Positions 1 to 8,937 are shown, numbered from the stretch's first letter. The stretch: 64,000 bases of DNA from JAENVT01 sp039931555 (GCA_039931555.1 JBDTRP010000116.1:70545-134544); one strand, 5' to 3'. A program made the numbers and translations. The notes: generated from the letters alone by a model not told the origin.

Positions 1-2
1 GC

Positions 3-824
3 ACGCCGGTGATCTTCGAGGCGTACTTCCGCTACAGCGGGGTCACCGAGGTCGGCCGTGACCTGTGGAAGCAGTTCGCACCGATCGCCATCGGGTCACT
101 GATCGCCCTGGAGTTCATCCAGGTCCCGATCTTCATCACCCTCGCTCGGCGCCTTCGCGCCGCCCAATTGCAACGGGAGCGTTTACTGCGCCACGCGATC
201 CAGGCATCGGAGGCCGAGCGCCGGCGGATCGCCAGCGACCTGCACGACGGCGTCGTGCAAGAGCTCACCGGGGTGTCACTGAGCCTGGCCGCGGCCAGCC
301 GCACCGAGAGCAGCGATGCACCGAAGATGGCCGATGCATCATCGAGCATCCGCAGCAGCATCAAGTCGCTGCGTTCGTTGCTGGTCGAGATCTATCCACC
401 GAACCTCCACGAGGAGGGCTTGGAGTTTGCTCTCGGCGATCTGCTCGGTGGAGTGTCGAACCGCGGCATCTCGGTGAAGCTCGAGATCGATCTCGGTAAA
501 GCCGAGCTTTCCGCCGATACCGTCGGGCTCATGTACCGCAGTGCGCAAGAGGCGCTTCGCAACGTCATCAGTCACTCCGGCGCAACGAGGGTTCGCCTCG
601 TGGCCCGGGTCACCGGCAACGTGGCCCGAGTCGTCGTCGACGACGACGGACGCGGCTTCACGCCTGAGCAGATCGAGCACACCAACAGCGATGGCCATTT
701 CGGCTTGCGCGCTCTCTCTGGCCTCGTGGCCGATGCCGGTGGCAAGTTGTCGGTCCTGTCGGCCCCCGGCGCCGGCACCCGTGTCGAGGTCAAGCTCCCC
801 GTCGTGTCCGGCGTACAACTGTGA
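3..824 (+). CDS. NarL-type sensor histidine kinase, C-terminal part (gene enters from left edge)
   Basis: The reading frame is open at the left edge, so the N-terminal sensor part is missing; a GTG at 9 is only the first start codon visible. One hydrophobic segment (about residues 25-45 from that GTG) precedes a HisKA_3 dimerisation domain with motif ASDLHDGVVQEL (phospho-His near residue 79). An HATPase domain follows, with an N box (QEALRNVISHS) and a G1 box (DDDGRGF). This is the NarX/DesK class, which autophosphorylates on His and passes phosphate to a LuxR-type regulator. The stop overlaps the GTG start of the next gene, so the two are translationally coupled partners. The signal sensed cannot be told from this fragment. 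Confidence 0.9.
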   Translation, partial: TPVIFEAYFRYSGVTEVGRDLWKQFAPIAIGSLIALEFIQVPIFITLARRLRAAQLQRERLLRHAIQASEAERRRIASDLHDGVVQELTGVSLSLAAASRTESSDAPKMADASSSIRSSIKSLRSLLVEIYPPNLHEEGLEFALGDLLGGVSNRGISVKLEIDLGKAELSADTVGLMYRSAQEALRNVISHSGATRVRLVARVTGNVARVVVDDDGRGFTPEQIEHTNSDGHFGLRALSGLVADAGGKLSVLSAPGAGTRVEVKLPVVSGVQL

Positions 825-1438
825 TCCGGCTGGCGGTCGTCGATGACCATGTGATCGTGCGCAACGGCCTCGAGCAACTGCTCGCGACCACCGACGACAT
901 CGAACTCGTCGGCATGGCCGCCAACGGCCTCGAGGCACTCGACCTCGTGGCGGAGCTACAGCCCGACGTCGTGCTGATGGACCTGTCGATGCCGGAGATG
1001 GACGGTGTGGAGGCGACCAAGAGGATCGTCGCAGCGCACCCCAATGTGCGAGTACTCGTCCTCACGTCGTTCAGCGACCAGAGCCGCATCATGGAGGCGC
1101 TGCGGGCCGGTGCGGAGGGTTACCTGCTGAAGCACTCCGAGCCCGACGAGATCGCCGCCGCGGTCCGCGCCGTCTACGAGGGCGGCTCGCCACTCGACCC
1201 GAAAGCAGCCAGGGTGCTCCTCGATTCCCGGCGCACGGCAGCAGACTCCGACACGCTGACCGATCGCGAGCGAGAAGTGCTGCTGCTGGTGCGCGGCGGT
1301 CTGGCCAACAAGCAGATCGCCCGGAAGTTGGGCATCAGCGAGCGGACCGTGAAGGCTCACCTCACCAACGTCTTTCAGCGGTTGGGTGTCACCGACCGCA
1401 CGCAAGCTGCCCTCTGGGCCAGCGAACACCTCGATTGA
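821..1438 (+). CDS. NarL/LuxR-family response regulator
   Basis: This 205-residue protein has a receiver domain (residues 1-120) with acidic pocket VVDDH and phospho-acceptor Asp54 in VVLMDLSMPEMDG. A C-terminal LuxR helix-turn-helix follows, with LTDREREVLLLV and the recognition-helix region ISERTVKAHLTNVFQRL. The GTG start overlaps the kinase TGA (GTGA), the usual arrangement for a cognate pair. The length is normal for the family. Targets are unknown; no operator could be assigned. Confidence 0.93.
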   Translation: MIRLAVVDDHVIVRNGLEQLLATTDDIELVGMAANGLEALDLVAELQPDVVLMDLSMPEMDGVEATKRIVAAHPNVRVLVLTSFSDQSRIMEALRAGAEGYLLKHSEPDEIAAAVRAVYEGGSPLDPKAARVLLDSRRTAADSDTLTDREREVLLLVRGGLANKQIARKLGISERTVKAHLTNVFQRLGVTDRTQAALWASEHLD

Positions 1439-1459
1439 CCGGAGGTACCGGCCGACGGG

Positions 1460-2185
1460 TCAGGGCGTCGAAGGCGGAGGGCCCCCGGGGCTGCCGCCAC
1501 CACCGCCGCCCTTGCCGCTTTGCTGGCCGGGATCGGTAGCAGACGGGCCAGGGGTCGACGCGCTCGTGGGCGTTGCGTCGGCACTGGTCGGGGTCGAAAC
1601 GGACCCGGGGGTGGAGCGCTCGGTCGGGTGATCGTCGACGGTTGTGCCAGGCCCAGGGCCGCTCGAACTCGGACCCACCACCGTCGTGCCTGTGGCGGGC
1701 CCGTCGCTGCCGGGGCCACGGTGGTCGACGCTGTTGTCAGGGCCTTCATTCGAGGCTGAGCTCGCTGGAACGGGCTGAGCTTCGATCGACGACGCGAGCG
1801 TCGAAGCTGTCGTGGCGGGAACGGTGATTGCTTCCAGCGTCGCTTCCTTGCCTTCCGTCGACGACGAGCCGTGCTCGGACGCCAGCGTCGTGTCGGAGCT
1901 GTTGGCCCAGATCGCCGCCCTGGTCGGCGCGCCGAGCGACGGGAACAGGGTGTCACGTACCGTGAACGCAGCCGCCGTTCCACCCACCGCTGTGAAGCAG
2001 TAGAGCAGCCAGCCGACGAGTGCCTTGGTGCGACGCCGCGAAGCGCGGGGACCGGCGGCATCGGATCCTCGCAACACATTGCGGATCGAAGCTCGTTCAG
2101 CGACGGCCTCGGTCGAACCCCTGATCATCGAACGAAGACCCTCGCCTCCGCCATGACCCTTGTCGAGCCAGTCCTGGTCGCCCAC
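1460..2185 (-). CDS. Single-pass membrane protein with long Ser/Thr/Pro/Gly-rich exterior tail
   Basis: I do not recognise a named family. A cytoplasmic basic N-terminus with RRRTKAL precedes one membrane segment (LVGWLLYCFTAVGGTAAAF). About 150 residues of low-complexity Thr/Ser/Pro/Gly sequence follow, ending in a Gly-rich run and PPPSTP. The layout suggests an anchored, probably glycosylatable surface protein. The start is uncertain: a GTG at 2185 is used here and an internal ATG at 2128 is the main alternative. It converges on the response regulator gene. The GC-rich repeats make several antisense frames look open, but the membrane segment and composition favour this strand. Confidence 0.6.
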   Translation of the reverse strand: MGDQDWLDKGHGGGEGLRSMIRGSTEAVAERASIRNVLRGSDAAGPRASRRRTKALVGWLLYCFTAVGGTAAAFTVRDTLFPSLGAPTRAAIWANSSDTTLASEHGSSSTEGKEATLEAITVPATTASTLASSIEAQPVPASSASNEGPDNSVDHRGPGSDGPATGTTVVGPSSSGPGPGTTVDDHPTERSTPGSVSTPTSADATPTSASTPGPSATDPGQQSGKGGGGGGSPGGPPPSTP

Positions 2186-2312
2186 GTTGATCAGTGTGGT
2201 GGCAGTCCGGCGCGATTGGCAACAGTACAAAGGTAGTACGACCACCGGCCTATCCCCTGCTCACGGGCCATCCGGAGCCGTTCAACGGGCACCGTGGCGG
2301 TACAGTGCCGGC

Positions 2313-3722
2313 ATGGGGGAAACACCGTGGCAAGGCGATGCGTGTTCGTTGGTCGAAGAGTTCCGCAGCGGGCGCCGATCGCCGTCCGAGGAGCTCGAGG
2401 CGACCTACTCGGCACTCGAGACGAGCTCGCTCAACGCGTTCTGCTACGTGCCGCGTGAACAGGCCGAGCGCGCGGCGAGCACGGCCGATGTCACCAAACC
2501 GTTCGGCGGCGTGCCGATCGGGGTCAAAGAGCTCGATCAGGTCACCGGGTGGCCCGACACTCATGCCTCGGTCCCGCTGCGGGATCAGGTGGCGGACTAC
2601 ACCAGCGTGATGGTGCAGCGCATCCGTGATCTCGGCGGCGCGGTCCTCGCCGGCCAGACGACTGCCAGCGAGTTCGGCGGCGTCAACGTGACGCGCACGG
2701 TGCTGCACGGCACGACGCACAACCCATGGCAGAACGGCCGCACACCGGGTGGTAGTTCGGGTGGCACGGCGGCTGCCGTGTCGGGCGGCCTGGTGACCCT
2801 GGCGACCGGGGGCGACGGGGGCGGTTCGATCCGCATCCCCGCCGGGTTCACCGGACTGGTCGGGCTGAAGGCGACGATCGGGCGAATCCCGCGCGGCCCA
2901 CGCGCCGAGTACGGCAACCTGACCGTCACGATCGGGTGCCTGTCGCGATCGGTGCGCGACACCGCCCGCTGGTTCGATGTGTGCAACGGCTACGACGGCC
3001 GCGACCCGCTGAGCCTGCCACGGGTGCAAGGGTGGGAGGCCGGGCTCGGTCGACATCTCGAGTCGCTGCGAGGCGCCCGCGTGGCCGTCGCGCCGACGTG
3101 GGGCAACGCCACGGTCTCACCGGTGATGTGGGAACTGCTCGACGAAGCCGGTGTCGCGTTGATGGCCGATACGGGCATGATCCGGGTCGACGATGTCGAC
3201 ACCAAGCTGCCCAACATGGGCGCGGCATGGTCGATCAGCGGGATGATCGCCGTCGCCGCACAACTCGGTGATCGGTGGCCGGCGTGTGCCGACGAACTGA
3301 CTCCGGAGATGCGCTACGGCCTGGAATCCACCGCTGGGCTGTACGGCGCCGAGGCGCGGGCCAAGATCGAACGCCGCAGAATCGAGCTCAACGAGGCCAT
3401 GGCTCGAGTCTTCGACCCGGTCGACGGTGTCGATTTCGTGATCACGGCGTCGAATCCCGATGTCGCCTTCGACGCCGACGGGCCACTGCCGGCCGTCTTC
3501 GGTGGGGTCGAAGCTGGCGCCAAGAACAACGGTCGGCTCACGTTCCCGGCCAACCTGTACGGCAACCCGGCGATCTCCATCCCAGCGGGCACTCTCGACG
3601 GCTTGCCCATCGGTCTGCAGATCGTGGGTCGTCACTACACCGAGGAGTTGTTGCTCGACCTGGCGCTGTCGGTCGAGCGCTCGCGGCCGTGGCCATTGGT
3701 CGCGCCGGACTCGCCACGGTGA
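2313..3722 (+). CDS. Amidase (amidase-signature family)
   Basis: This 469-residue protein hydrolyses a carboxamide. It carries the Ser-cisSer-Lys triad of the amidase-signature family: Lys72 in GVPIGVKELDQ, the Gly/Ser motif GGSSGGTAAAV (Ser148), and nucleophile Ser172 in GDGGGSIRIPA. The C-terminal region (NPAISIPAG, GLPIGLQIVG) also matches the family. The ATG at 2313 is chosen because a TACAGT -10 box ends 6 bases upstream, giving a leaderless mRNA, and because the frame upstream has no similarity. The last codons overlap the GTG of the MFS transporter, so amidase and exporter are probably one operon. The substrate is unknown; GatA is unlikely without gatB/gatC nearby. Confidence 0.9.
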   Translation: MGETPWQGDACSLVEEFRSGRRSPSEELEATYSALETSSLNAFCYVPREQAERAASTADVTKPFGGVPIGVKELDQVTGWPDTHASVPLRDQVADYTSVMVQRIRDLGGAVLAGQTTASEFGGVNVTRTVLHGTTHNPWQNGRTPGGSSGGTAAAVSGGLVTLATGGDGGGSIRIPAGFTGLVGLKATIGRIPRGPRAEYGNLTVTIGCLSRSVRDTARWFDVCNGYDGRDPLSLPRVQGWEAGLGRHLESLRGARVAVAPTWGNATVSPVMWELLDEAGVALMADTGMIRVDDVDTKLPNMGAAWSISGMIAVAAQLGDRWPACADELTPEMRYGLESTAGLYGAEARAKIERRRIELNEAMARVFDPVDGVDFVITASNPDVAFDADGPLPAVFGGVEAGAKNNGRLTFPANLYGNPAISIPAGTLDGLPIGLQIVGRHYTEELLLDLALSVERSRPWPLVAPDSPR

Positions 3723-5071
3723 CGTCAGCGAAGCCGGCGACCACCCGGCTCGACCGCCAGCAGCGCCTGATGGCCATCGGGCTCGTGCTCGGAGTGACGA
3801 TGGTCGCCTTCGAGATCACTGCGGTCCTCACCACGCTGCCGACCATCACCGACGAACTGCACGGCGACTCGTTGTACGGCGTGGCCCTTGCCTCCTACAC
3901 GCTGGCCAACCTGGTTGCCCTGGTCGTCACCGGGGAGTTGACCGATCGCTTCGGACCGGCACGGCCGTACTTGGCCAGCCTCGCCGTGTTCGCCGCCGGC
4001 CTCGTCGTTGCCGCAACGGCTCCGGGCATGGCGCTGGTCGTGCTCGGTCGCACGCTGCAGGGCGCAGGTACCGGTGGGCTCGCGCCGATTGCATACGTGC
4101 TGGTCAAGAAGGCCTTTCCGACCGACCGACAGCCGGCGATGTATGCCTATCTGTCGGCTGGATGGGTGCTGCCCAGCCTCATCGCCCCCGCAATCGCCGG
4201 GACGATCACTGATCAGCTCGGTTGGCGCTGGGTGTTCTGGTTCCTCTTGCCGCTGATCCCTGTGGTGGCGTTCATCACGGTGCGGCCGATGCGGGCGTAC
4301 CCGTCGACGGGCACCACGGTCGTGCGCCACTCCCGGATCGGCGCGGCCATACTCGCCGCGGCCGGCATCGGCAGCTTCGTCACGTCGTTGCAGTTCAGGA
4401 ACCCCGTTGCGGCAGTGGGTGGCGCCGCGTTCGGGCTGGCGATCGGCCTGCCGAGCCTGCGCCGCCTGCTGCCCGCCGGTGTGCACCGCGCTGCCCGCGG
4501 CTTGCCGGCGATCGTGCTCTGTCGGATCTTCGCCACCGCGGCATTCCTGGGAGCCGACAGCTTCATCCCACTGGCCGCCGACCGGATCCACGGCACCTCG
4601 CCGACGGTGCAGGGCTTCGTCATCATCGGCGCTTCACTGACGTGGACCTGCGGACAGTGGTTCGTCGCCCGCCATCCCGACATCGATCCTCGGCGTGCGG
4701 TGCGATGGGGGTTCGTCACGATGGCGATCGGCCTCGGTGCAAGCGCGCCGGTGCTCGCCTCGGGTTGGCCATTGTGGGCGACGTTCTTCACCTGGGCCAT
4801 CGGTGGGTTCGGCATGGGCCTGCTGTTCAACCCGACAACGGTGACAGCGATGTCGCATGCCGACGAGGGCGCCGAGGGCCTGGTCAGCAGCCAGGTCAAC
4901 CTCGCCGACGCCGTCGGGTTCTCGATGATGGGTGGCGTCGGAGGAGCAATGGTCGCCCTGTCGGATCGCACCAGCTTGTCGTTGGCCGGCGGGCTGGGCA
5001 TCAACTTCTCGTTGGCGATCGCGCTCGCCTGCATCGGTGCGATCTGCGCCCGCCGGATCGCGGCGCGCTAG
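3719..5071 (+). CDS. MFS transporter (drug/proton antiporter type)
   Basis: About 450 residues with 12 or more hydrophobic segments. The loop between helices 2 and 3 carries a GELTDRFGPARP motif, matching motif A of the major facilitator superfamily, and a GRTLQGAGTGGLAPI stretch resembles motif C of the DHA2 exporter group. GTG 3719 overlaps the amidase stop (GTGA), which fixes the start; the frame continues open upstream but only as a shadow of the amidase gene. Coupling to an amidase suggests export or uptake of an amide or its product (inference). Confidence 0.88.
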   Translation: MTSAKPATTRLDRQQRLMAIGLVLGVTMVAFEITAVLTTLPTITDELHGDSLYGVALASYTLANLVALVVTGELTDRFGPARPYLASLAVFAAGLVVAATAPGMALVVLGRTLQGAGTGGLAPIAYVLVKKAFPTDRQPAMYAYLSAGWVLPSLIAPAIAGTITDQLGWRWVFWFLLPLIPVVAFITVRPMRAYPSTGTTVVRHSRIGAAILAAAGIGSFVTSLQFRNPVAAVGGAAFGLAIGLPSLRRLLPAGVHRAARGLPAIVLCRIFATAAFLGADSFIPLAADRIHGTSPTVQGFVIIGASLTWTCGQWFVARHPDIDPRRAVRWGFVTMAIGLGASAPVLASGWPLWATFFTWAIGGFGMGLLFNPTTVTAMSHADEGAEGLVSSQVNLADAVGFSMMGGVGGAMVALSDRTSLSLAGGLGINFSLAIALACIGAICARRIAAR

Positions 5072-5077
5072 TCGGGT

Positions 5078-5494
5078 CTAGGAACCGGTGGGCGGCAACA
5101 GCCAGAACGACAGGTCTCCAGCGGGCTCCTCGCCGATCGAGACCTGGACATCGACCTGACCCGGTCGAGCAAATTGGATCGGCACGAGATCGATCACCTG
5201 GGGCACGTTGATGCCTTCGCCCGGAAAGGCCTTCGACACCGTGTTGAGCTGAATGCCCACCTCGGCGTTGGCGATCACCTCGGCCGTATCGGGATACTTG
5301 AGCCGCACATGAACCTGGTGTGACTGGCCCAGCGACGCAGCCGGCAGGTGCACGACCATGGCGAGGTGCAGACGCGGATTGGCGGGATACTTGCTCTGCA
5401 CCACTCGGCTCACACCGCCGGAGCTGACGAACAACAGACCATCGCGCACCTGCGCGAAATCGCAGAGCAGCAGCGTGGTCAGGCGGGCAGTCAC
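5078..5494 (-). CDS. DUF6941 family protein
   Basis: About 138 residues starting at a GTG (5494 or 5500). The N-terminal LLLCDFAQVRDGLLFVSSGG and the following beta-rich region (LHLAMVVHLP, HVRLKYPDTAEVIANAEVG) match the DUF6941 pattern as I remember it. No catalytic residues, signal peptide or membrane segment are evident, so it is probably a soluble beta-sandwich of unknown function. It converges on the MFS gene with 6 bases between stops. An extended start at 5548 would add a hydrophobic stretch but overlaps the next promoter region. Confidence 0.7.
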   Translation of the reverse strand: MTARLTTLLLCDFAQVRDGLLFVSSGGVSRVVQSKYPANPRLHLAMVVHLPAASLGQSHQVHVRLKYPDTAEVIANAEVGIQLNTVSKAFPGEGINVPQVIDLVPIQFARPGQVDVQVSIGEEPAGDLSFWLLPPTGS

Positions 5495-5578
5495 GGCCAC
5501 GACCCTACCGACCGGGCCACCCGCCAGAAGCAAGCCCGCCACAGACAAGAGGGAACCGAACGCCTACCTTGAGCGTGT

Positions 5579-5851
5579 ATGAGCGTGCGACTTCGGGCAC
5601 TTTCGTTCGGCGCGCTCGTCGTCGGGTCGGTGATCGCTGTCGACCCTGCAGGGCTGTCCCCATTCGGGCCGGCGAAGTGGCTGGTCGTCTCGACCGCCGC
5701 AGCGGCGACTGTCGCATGCGCGTTGCGCACGGGCGCGACACGATGTCATCGACGCAGTTGGTGGATGTGGATGGCGCTGCTGGCACTGCTGGCCCTCGAC
5801 GCCGCAGGAATCCCCAAGACCGTCGTGCTCGTCGGCACAGCCAAGTCGTAG
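5579..5851 (+). pseudogene. Short membrane ORF resembling the N-terminus of an O-antigen-ligase-like protein
   Basis: Ninety residues with two hydrophobic segments. The pattern VDPAGLSPFGPAKW followed by WWMWMALLALLALDAAG and a terminal GTAKS looks like the first two helices and first loop of Wzy/O-antigen-ligase-like membrane proteins, which are normally over 400 residues. It stops abruptly 6 bases before the convergent ligD gene. The promoter looks intact: TACCTT at 5565-5570 lies 8 bases before the ATG. I read it as a truncated remnant, but a genuine small membrane protein cannot be excluded. The family link is from pattern recognition only. Confidence 0.45.
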
Positions 5852-5857
5852 CGACGC

Positions 5858-6757
5858 TCAGCGCGACGGCAGGGTCTGCTTGGTCGTCAGGACCGGCTCG
5901 AACAGATCGCCGAGCCGGTCGACGCGGTCCAGCACGTCGTCGATGGTGAACCTCAGCGCGGCATCGCCGCGGGCGCCCGCTTCGACCTCTGCCCACGAGA
6001 CGGGAGTCGAGACCGTCGGCTCCGGGCGGGCACGCATCGAGTAGACGCCGATGGTCGTCTTGAACCGGGCGTTCTGGCTCCAATCGACGAAGATCTTCCC
6101 CGGGCGATGGACCTTGGCCATCACGGTGGTCACCCGGTCGCGGTGCTGACGCTCCAGCACTTGGCCGACTGCGAGCGCGAAGTCGCCGGCGCCGTCGTGC
6201 GTCGCCGGCGTGTTCAATGGCACGTACATCTGCAAGCCCTTCGAGCCCGAGGTCTTGCACCAGCCCTCCAACTCGACTGCTGCCAACACCTCGCGAACCC
6301 ACAGTGCGATCTCGCAACACTCTGTGATCGCGGCTGGCGCACCCGGGTCGAAGTCGAACACCATGGCGAGTGGAGTCTCCAGGTCCGCGGCGGCCGCCAT
6401 CGGCACGTGCAGTTCGAGCGCGGCCATGTTGGCTGCCCAGACCAGCGCCGCCGGCTCGTCGAAGCGGCAATAGCCGATGTCGCCGTCGTGGTCGCCCGGA
6501 CCGAGCGCTGTCGGTATCCACGACGGTCGGTGCTTCGGGCAGCGCTTCTCGAAGAAACCCGTCGTCTCCACACCGTTCGGGAACCGCTTCAACGTGATGC
6601 ACCGTCCGGTGAGGTGCGGCAGCATCACCGGGGCGATGCGGGCGTAGTAGTCGATCGCCTCGCCCTTGGTCGTGCCCGTGCCGGGGTACAGCACCTTGTC
6701 GAGGTTCGACAACGACAACTCGCGCTCGCCGACGCGCACGACGGTCCCACCGCTCAT
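5858..6757 (-). CDS. ligD: Non-homologous end-joining DNA ligase D, polymerase (PrimPol) domain protein
   Basis: This 299-residue stand-alone polymerase domain fills and extends ends during NHEJ. The metal-binding pair is Asp135/Asp137 in MVFDFDPG. Also present are KTSGSKGLQMYVPL, which contacts the template and nucleotide, and HRPGKIFVDWSQN, which carries the third metal ligand. Length matches the free-standing LigD-Pol proteins of actinobacteria, where the ligase is a separate gene; no ATP ligase gene is in the window. A TAGGGT box 6 bases before the ATG (6764-6769, minus strand) suggests a leaderless mRNA. The ku gene lies upstream on the same strand beyond a repeat array. Confidence 0.93.
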   Translation of the reverse strand: MSGGTVVRVGERELSLSNLDKVLYPGTGTTKGEAIDYYARIAPVMLPHLTGRCITLKRFPNGVETTGFFEKRCPKHRPSWIPTALGPGDHDGDIGYCRFDEPAALVWAANMAALELHVPMAAAADLETPLAMVFDFDPGAPAAITECCEIALWVREVLAAVELEGWCKTSGSKGLQMYVPLNTPATHDGAGDFALAVGQVLERQHRDRVTTVMAKVHRPGKIFVDWSQNARFKTTIGVYSMRARPEPTVSTPVSWAEVEAGARGDAALRFTIDDVLDRVDRLGDLFEPVLTTKQTLPSR

Positions 6758-6800
6758 GACCCGACCCTACGCGATCGGCGCCTCACCTACTCGGCCGACC

Positions 6801-7025
6801 GTGAGTCAGATCGCGCGACTGGCGCGACACCGGACTCACACCGCTGCCAACTCCGTGCAGCCGTGAGTCAGATCGCGCGACTGACGCGAGAACCGACTCA
6901 CAGCCACCGGTCCACGACAACCGTGAGTCAGATCGCGCGACTGGGCGCGACACCGGGCTCACACCGCTGCCAACTCCGTGCAACCGTGAGTCAGATCGCG
7001 CGACTGGGCGCGACACTGGACTCAC
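6801..7025. repeat. Four tandem palindromic repeats between ku and ligD
   Basis: Copies lie at 6801-6839, 6863-6901, 6923-6962 and 6986-7025. Each is a 39-40 bp imperfect palindrome: outer arms GTGAGTC and GACTCAC (7 bp), an inner arm TCGCGC facing GCGCGA, and a loop of 5-6 bases. Period is 60-63 bp. Spacers 1 and 3 are nearly identical (23 bp, one difference) while spacer 2 differs. Copies 3 and 4 carry one extra G in the loop, and copy 3 has one wobble change in the outer arm. The array fills the whole gap upstream of ligD and downstream of ku. It resembles a REP/BIME-type array, not a CRISPR. Confidence 0.85.
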
Positions 7026-7048
7026 GGCCGGGCGACCGGAGTGGTGAA

Positions 7049-7918
7049 CTAGGCCGACTTGCGGACTCGCCGGGGCTTGGCCTTCGAGTCGGCGCCGACG
7101 ACCTCGAGGTCGGGGCCACCAGCGGGGTGTCGACCACGGGCGGCCTTGGCCGCCTTCACGCTGGCCTCCAACGCGGCCATCAGGTCAACAACCTGCGGGG
7201 CAGCTGCGGCGGGCGCCGGTGCCTCGAACTCTTCGCCGGCAGCCTTTCGCTCGATCAGATCGAGCACCTGCTCGCGGTAGTTGTCGCGGTACTTCGACGG
7301 GTCGAAATCGGCGGACAGGGACTCGACCAACGCTTCGGCCATCTTCACTTCTTTGGCGCTGACCTCGATCGAGTCGAGCACGCCGAGCTCTTCGATCGAC
7401 TCGAGCGACACGACCTCGTCGGCGAACACCATGGTGCTCATCAACAACGTGCCCTCAGAGGCCCGAACAGCAGCGACGTATTGTTTGTTGCGCATCACGA
7501 AGCGACCGATGGCCACCTTTCCGGCAGCCTCCATCGCCTGGGCCAGCAGTGCATATGGCTTGGGTGCCTTGTCGGGGGCGAGGATGTACGGCGAGTCGAA
7601 ATAGACCGGGTCGATCTCGTCGAGATCGACGAACTCCTCGAGGTCGATGCTCTTGGTCGCCGAGGGGATGAACGGCTCCAGGTCATCGGGGTCGACAAGG
7701 ACGTATCGGCCCTTGCTGATCTCGTAGCCCTTGACGATGTTCTCGTCAGGAACGTCCTCGCCCGTCTCGGCCGAAACCTTCTTCAGACGGATGCGGCCCA
7801 TGGTGCGCTCGTCGAGCTGGTTGAACGACACGCTCTTCTTGCTGACGGCATGGAACATCTTGATGGGGATGGCTACGAGTCCGAAACTGATCGTCCCGCT
7901 CCACACTGGCCTCGGCAT
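7049..7918 (-). CDS. ku: Ku protein, NHEJ DNA end-binding
   Basis: This 289-residue bacterial Ku homodimerises into a ring on DNA ends and recruits LigD. The Ku core runs over residues 1-230: MPRPVWSGTISFGLVAIPIK at the start, then YALLAQAMEAAGKVAIGRFV and ALVESLSADFDPSKYRDNYR. The Ala/Pro-rich linker and the basic tail (KAKPRRVRKSA) match the Lys/Arg-rich extension that helps threading on DNA in actinobacterial Ku. It lies upstream of ligD on the same strand, separated only by the palindromic repeat array. Confidence 0.95.
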   Translation of the reverse strand: MPRPVWSGTISFGLVAIPIKMFHAVSKKSVSFNQLDERTMGRIRLKKVSAETGEDVPDENIVKGYEISKGRYVLVDPDDLEPFIPSATKSIDLEEFVDLDEIDPVYFDSPYILAPDKAPKPYALLAQAMEAAGKVAIGRFVMRNKQYVAAVRASEGTLLMSTMVFADEVVSLESIEELGVLDSIEVSAKEVKMAEALVESLSADFDPSKYRDNYREQVLDLIERKAAGEEFEAPAPAAAAPQVVDLMAALEASVKAAKAARGRHPAGGPDLEVVGADSKAKPRRVRKSA

Positions 7919-7962
7919 AGCGGTAAGTCTGCCCCGAAACTCGCGGTTTCACCAGGCCTGCG

Positions 7963-8814
7963 TCATCCAGCCAGCACGGCCCTGGCGACGAGGTCGGTGC
8001 CGAACGCAGTGAGAATCGCCAAGTAGAGCAGTCCGGTGGCCGCCATCACGGCCGAGTAGTACCGCTCGCGCAGCGCCGCCTTTGTCACCAAGACCAGGAT
8101 GATCGTGGTCACCGCGCACGCCGCCCAGAACCAGCCGAGGGTGCCGTTCCACCCGTCGTCGACCGAACCGGTCCACACCGAAACCATCCCCGTCGGCAGC
8201 AAGAGCGAGGCGACCTCGACGGGCCAGACCCACCCGAGCGCATCGACCAGCTCGTTGAGATGTCGCCGGGGCAGCCCGGGCTGCACGAGATACCAGTGTC
8301 CGAGCAGCATCGCGTCGGTCACGGCTCCCAAGAACGCCGCACCTGCGAATGTACGCACGAGGGACACGGCGAGGTTGCCACCGGCGTCGACCGAGGCAGC
8401 GACCAGGCCGACGATCCCTGCGATCGGCGCGAGCAGATCGACGACCGGGGGGAACTCGCGGCCGGCCAGGGGCTGCTTCACGGTGCGCTCGATGCCGGTC
8501 ATCTCGGCGACCCGCTGCGACCGGCGATCGTGCTCGTCGGTCTGTCCGGACACCCCGGCATGGCGATGCACGACCGACACGACCAGGGCGAACAAGGCAC
8601 AGACGGCGACCGCGGCACCGCTGATCTCGCGGGCCCAAATCAACCCGAAGCGGGCGCCGAGCACCACCGCCCCCACCGCCATCAGGAGATAGACGCCACG
8701 CAGCAGCCAGCCGTACCCGATCCCCACTTCTCGACGCCGCGTCGTGAACCACAAGAACGCCAGCCCGCCCACCGCCCACTGCAGCAGCACGGTGGCGGCG
8801 TCGAGGCGGATCAC
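7963..8814 (-). CDS. Conserved multi-pass membrane protein, function unknown
   Basis: This 283-residue protein has about eight hydrophobic segments separated by short loops. One cytoplasmic loop (around residues 85-120) is rich in charged residues. The segment DAMLLGHWYLVQPGLPRRHL looks like a conserved core. There is no recognisable catalytic motif. The start is a GTG at 8814 with a TAGCCT box 7 bases before it (leaderless). It could be in a loose operon with ku and ligD, since all read leftward with short gaps, but there is no functional link visible. Confidence 0.7.
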   Translation of the reverse strand: MIRLDAATVLLQWAVGGLAFLWFTTRRREVGIGYGWLLRGVYLLMAVGAVVLGARFGLIWAREISGAAVAVCALFALVVSVVHRHAGVSGQTDEHDRRSQRVAEMTGIERTVKQPLAGREFPPVVDLLAPIAGIVGLVAASVDAGGNLAVSLVRTFAGAAFLGAVTDAMLLGHWYLVQPGLPRRHLNELVDALGWVWPVEVASLLLPTGMVSVWTGSVDDGWNGTLGWFWAACAVTTIILVLVTKAALRERYYSAVMAATGLLYLAILTAFGTDLVARAVLAG

Positions 8815-8889
8815 GCCGGGCAGGCTAACCAGCGAACCCGCTCCGGGCGGCTCGAATCCGACCGGCTGAATCGGAAATTCTTTTCAGTT

Positions 8890-8931
8890 CCAAAACCTTT
8901 TGGTGACTGCAGCGTGTCAAGACCGTACAAT
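8890..8931 (+). promoter_or_regulatory. Sigma-70-type promoter of the candidate RNA gene, with upstream palindrome
   Basis: A TACAAT -10 box (8926-8931) is preceded 17 bases upstream by GTGACT (8903-8908), a fair -35 box. Immediately upstream and touching the -35 is the perfect palindrome CCAAAACCTTTTGG (8890-8903), a possible operator or UP-like element. Unlike most promoters in this window, no ORF starts just after the -10, which supports transcription of a non-coding RNA or a long leader. Confidence 0.55.
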
Positions 8932-8937
8932 CGAACT

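Noticed and set aside
6801..7025. CRISPR array
   Set aside because: Repeat units are long two-tier palindromes with base changes, spacers 1 and 3 are nearly identical, there are only four units, and no cas gene is near.
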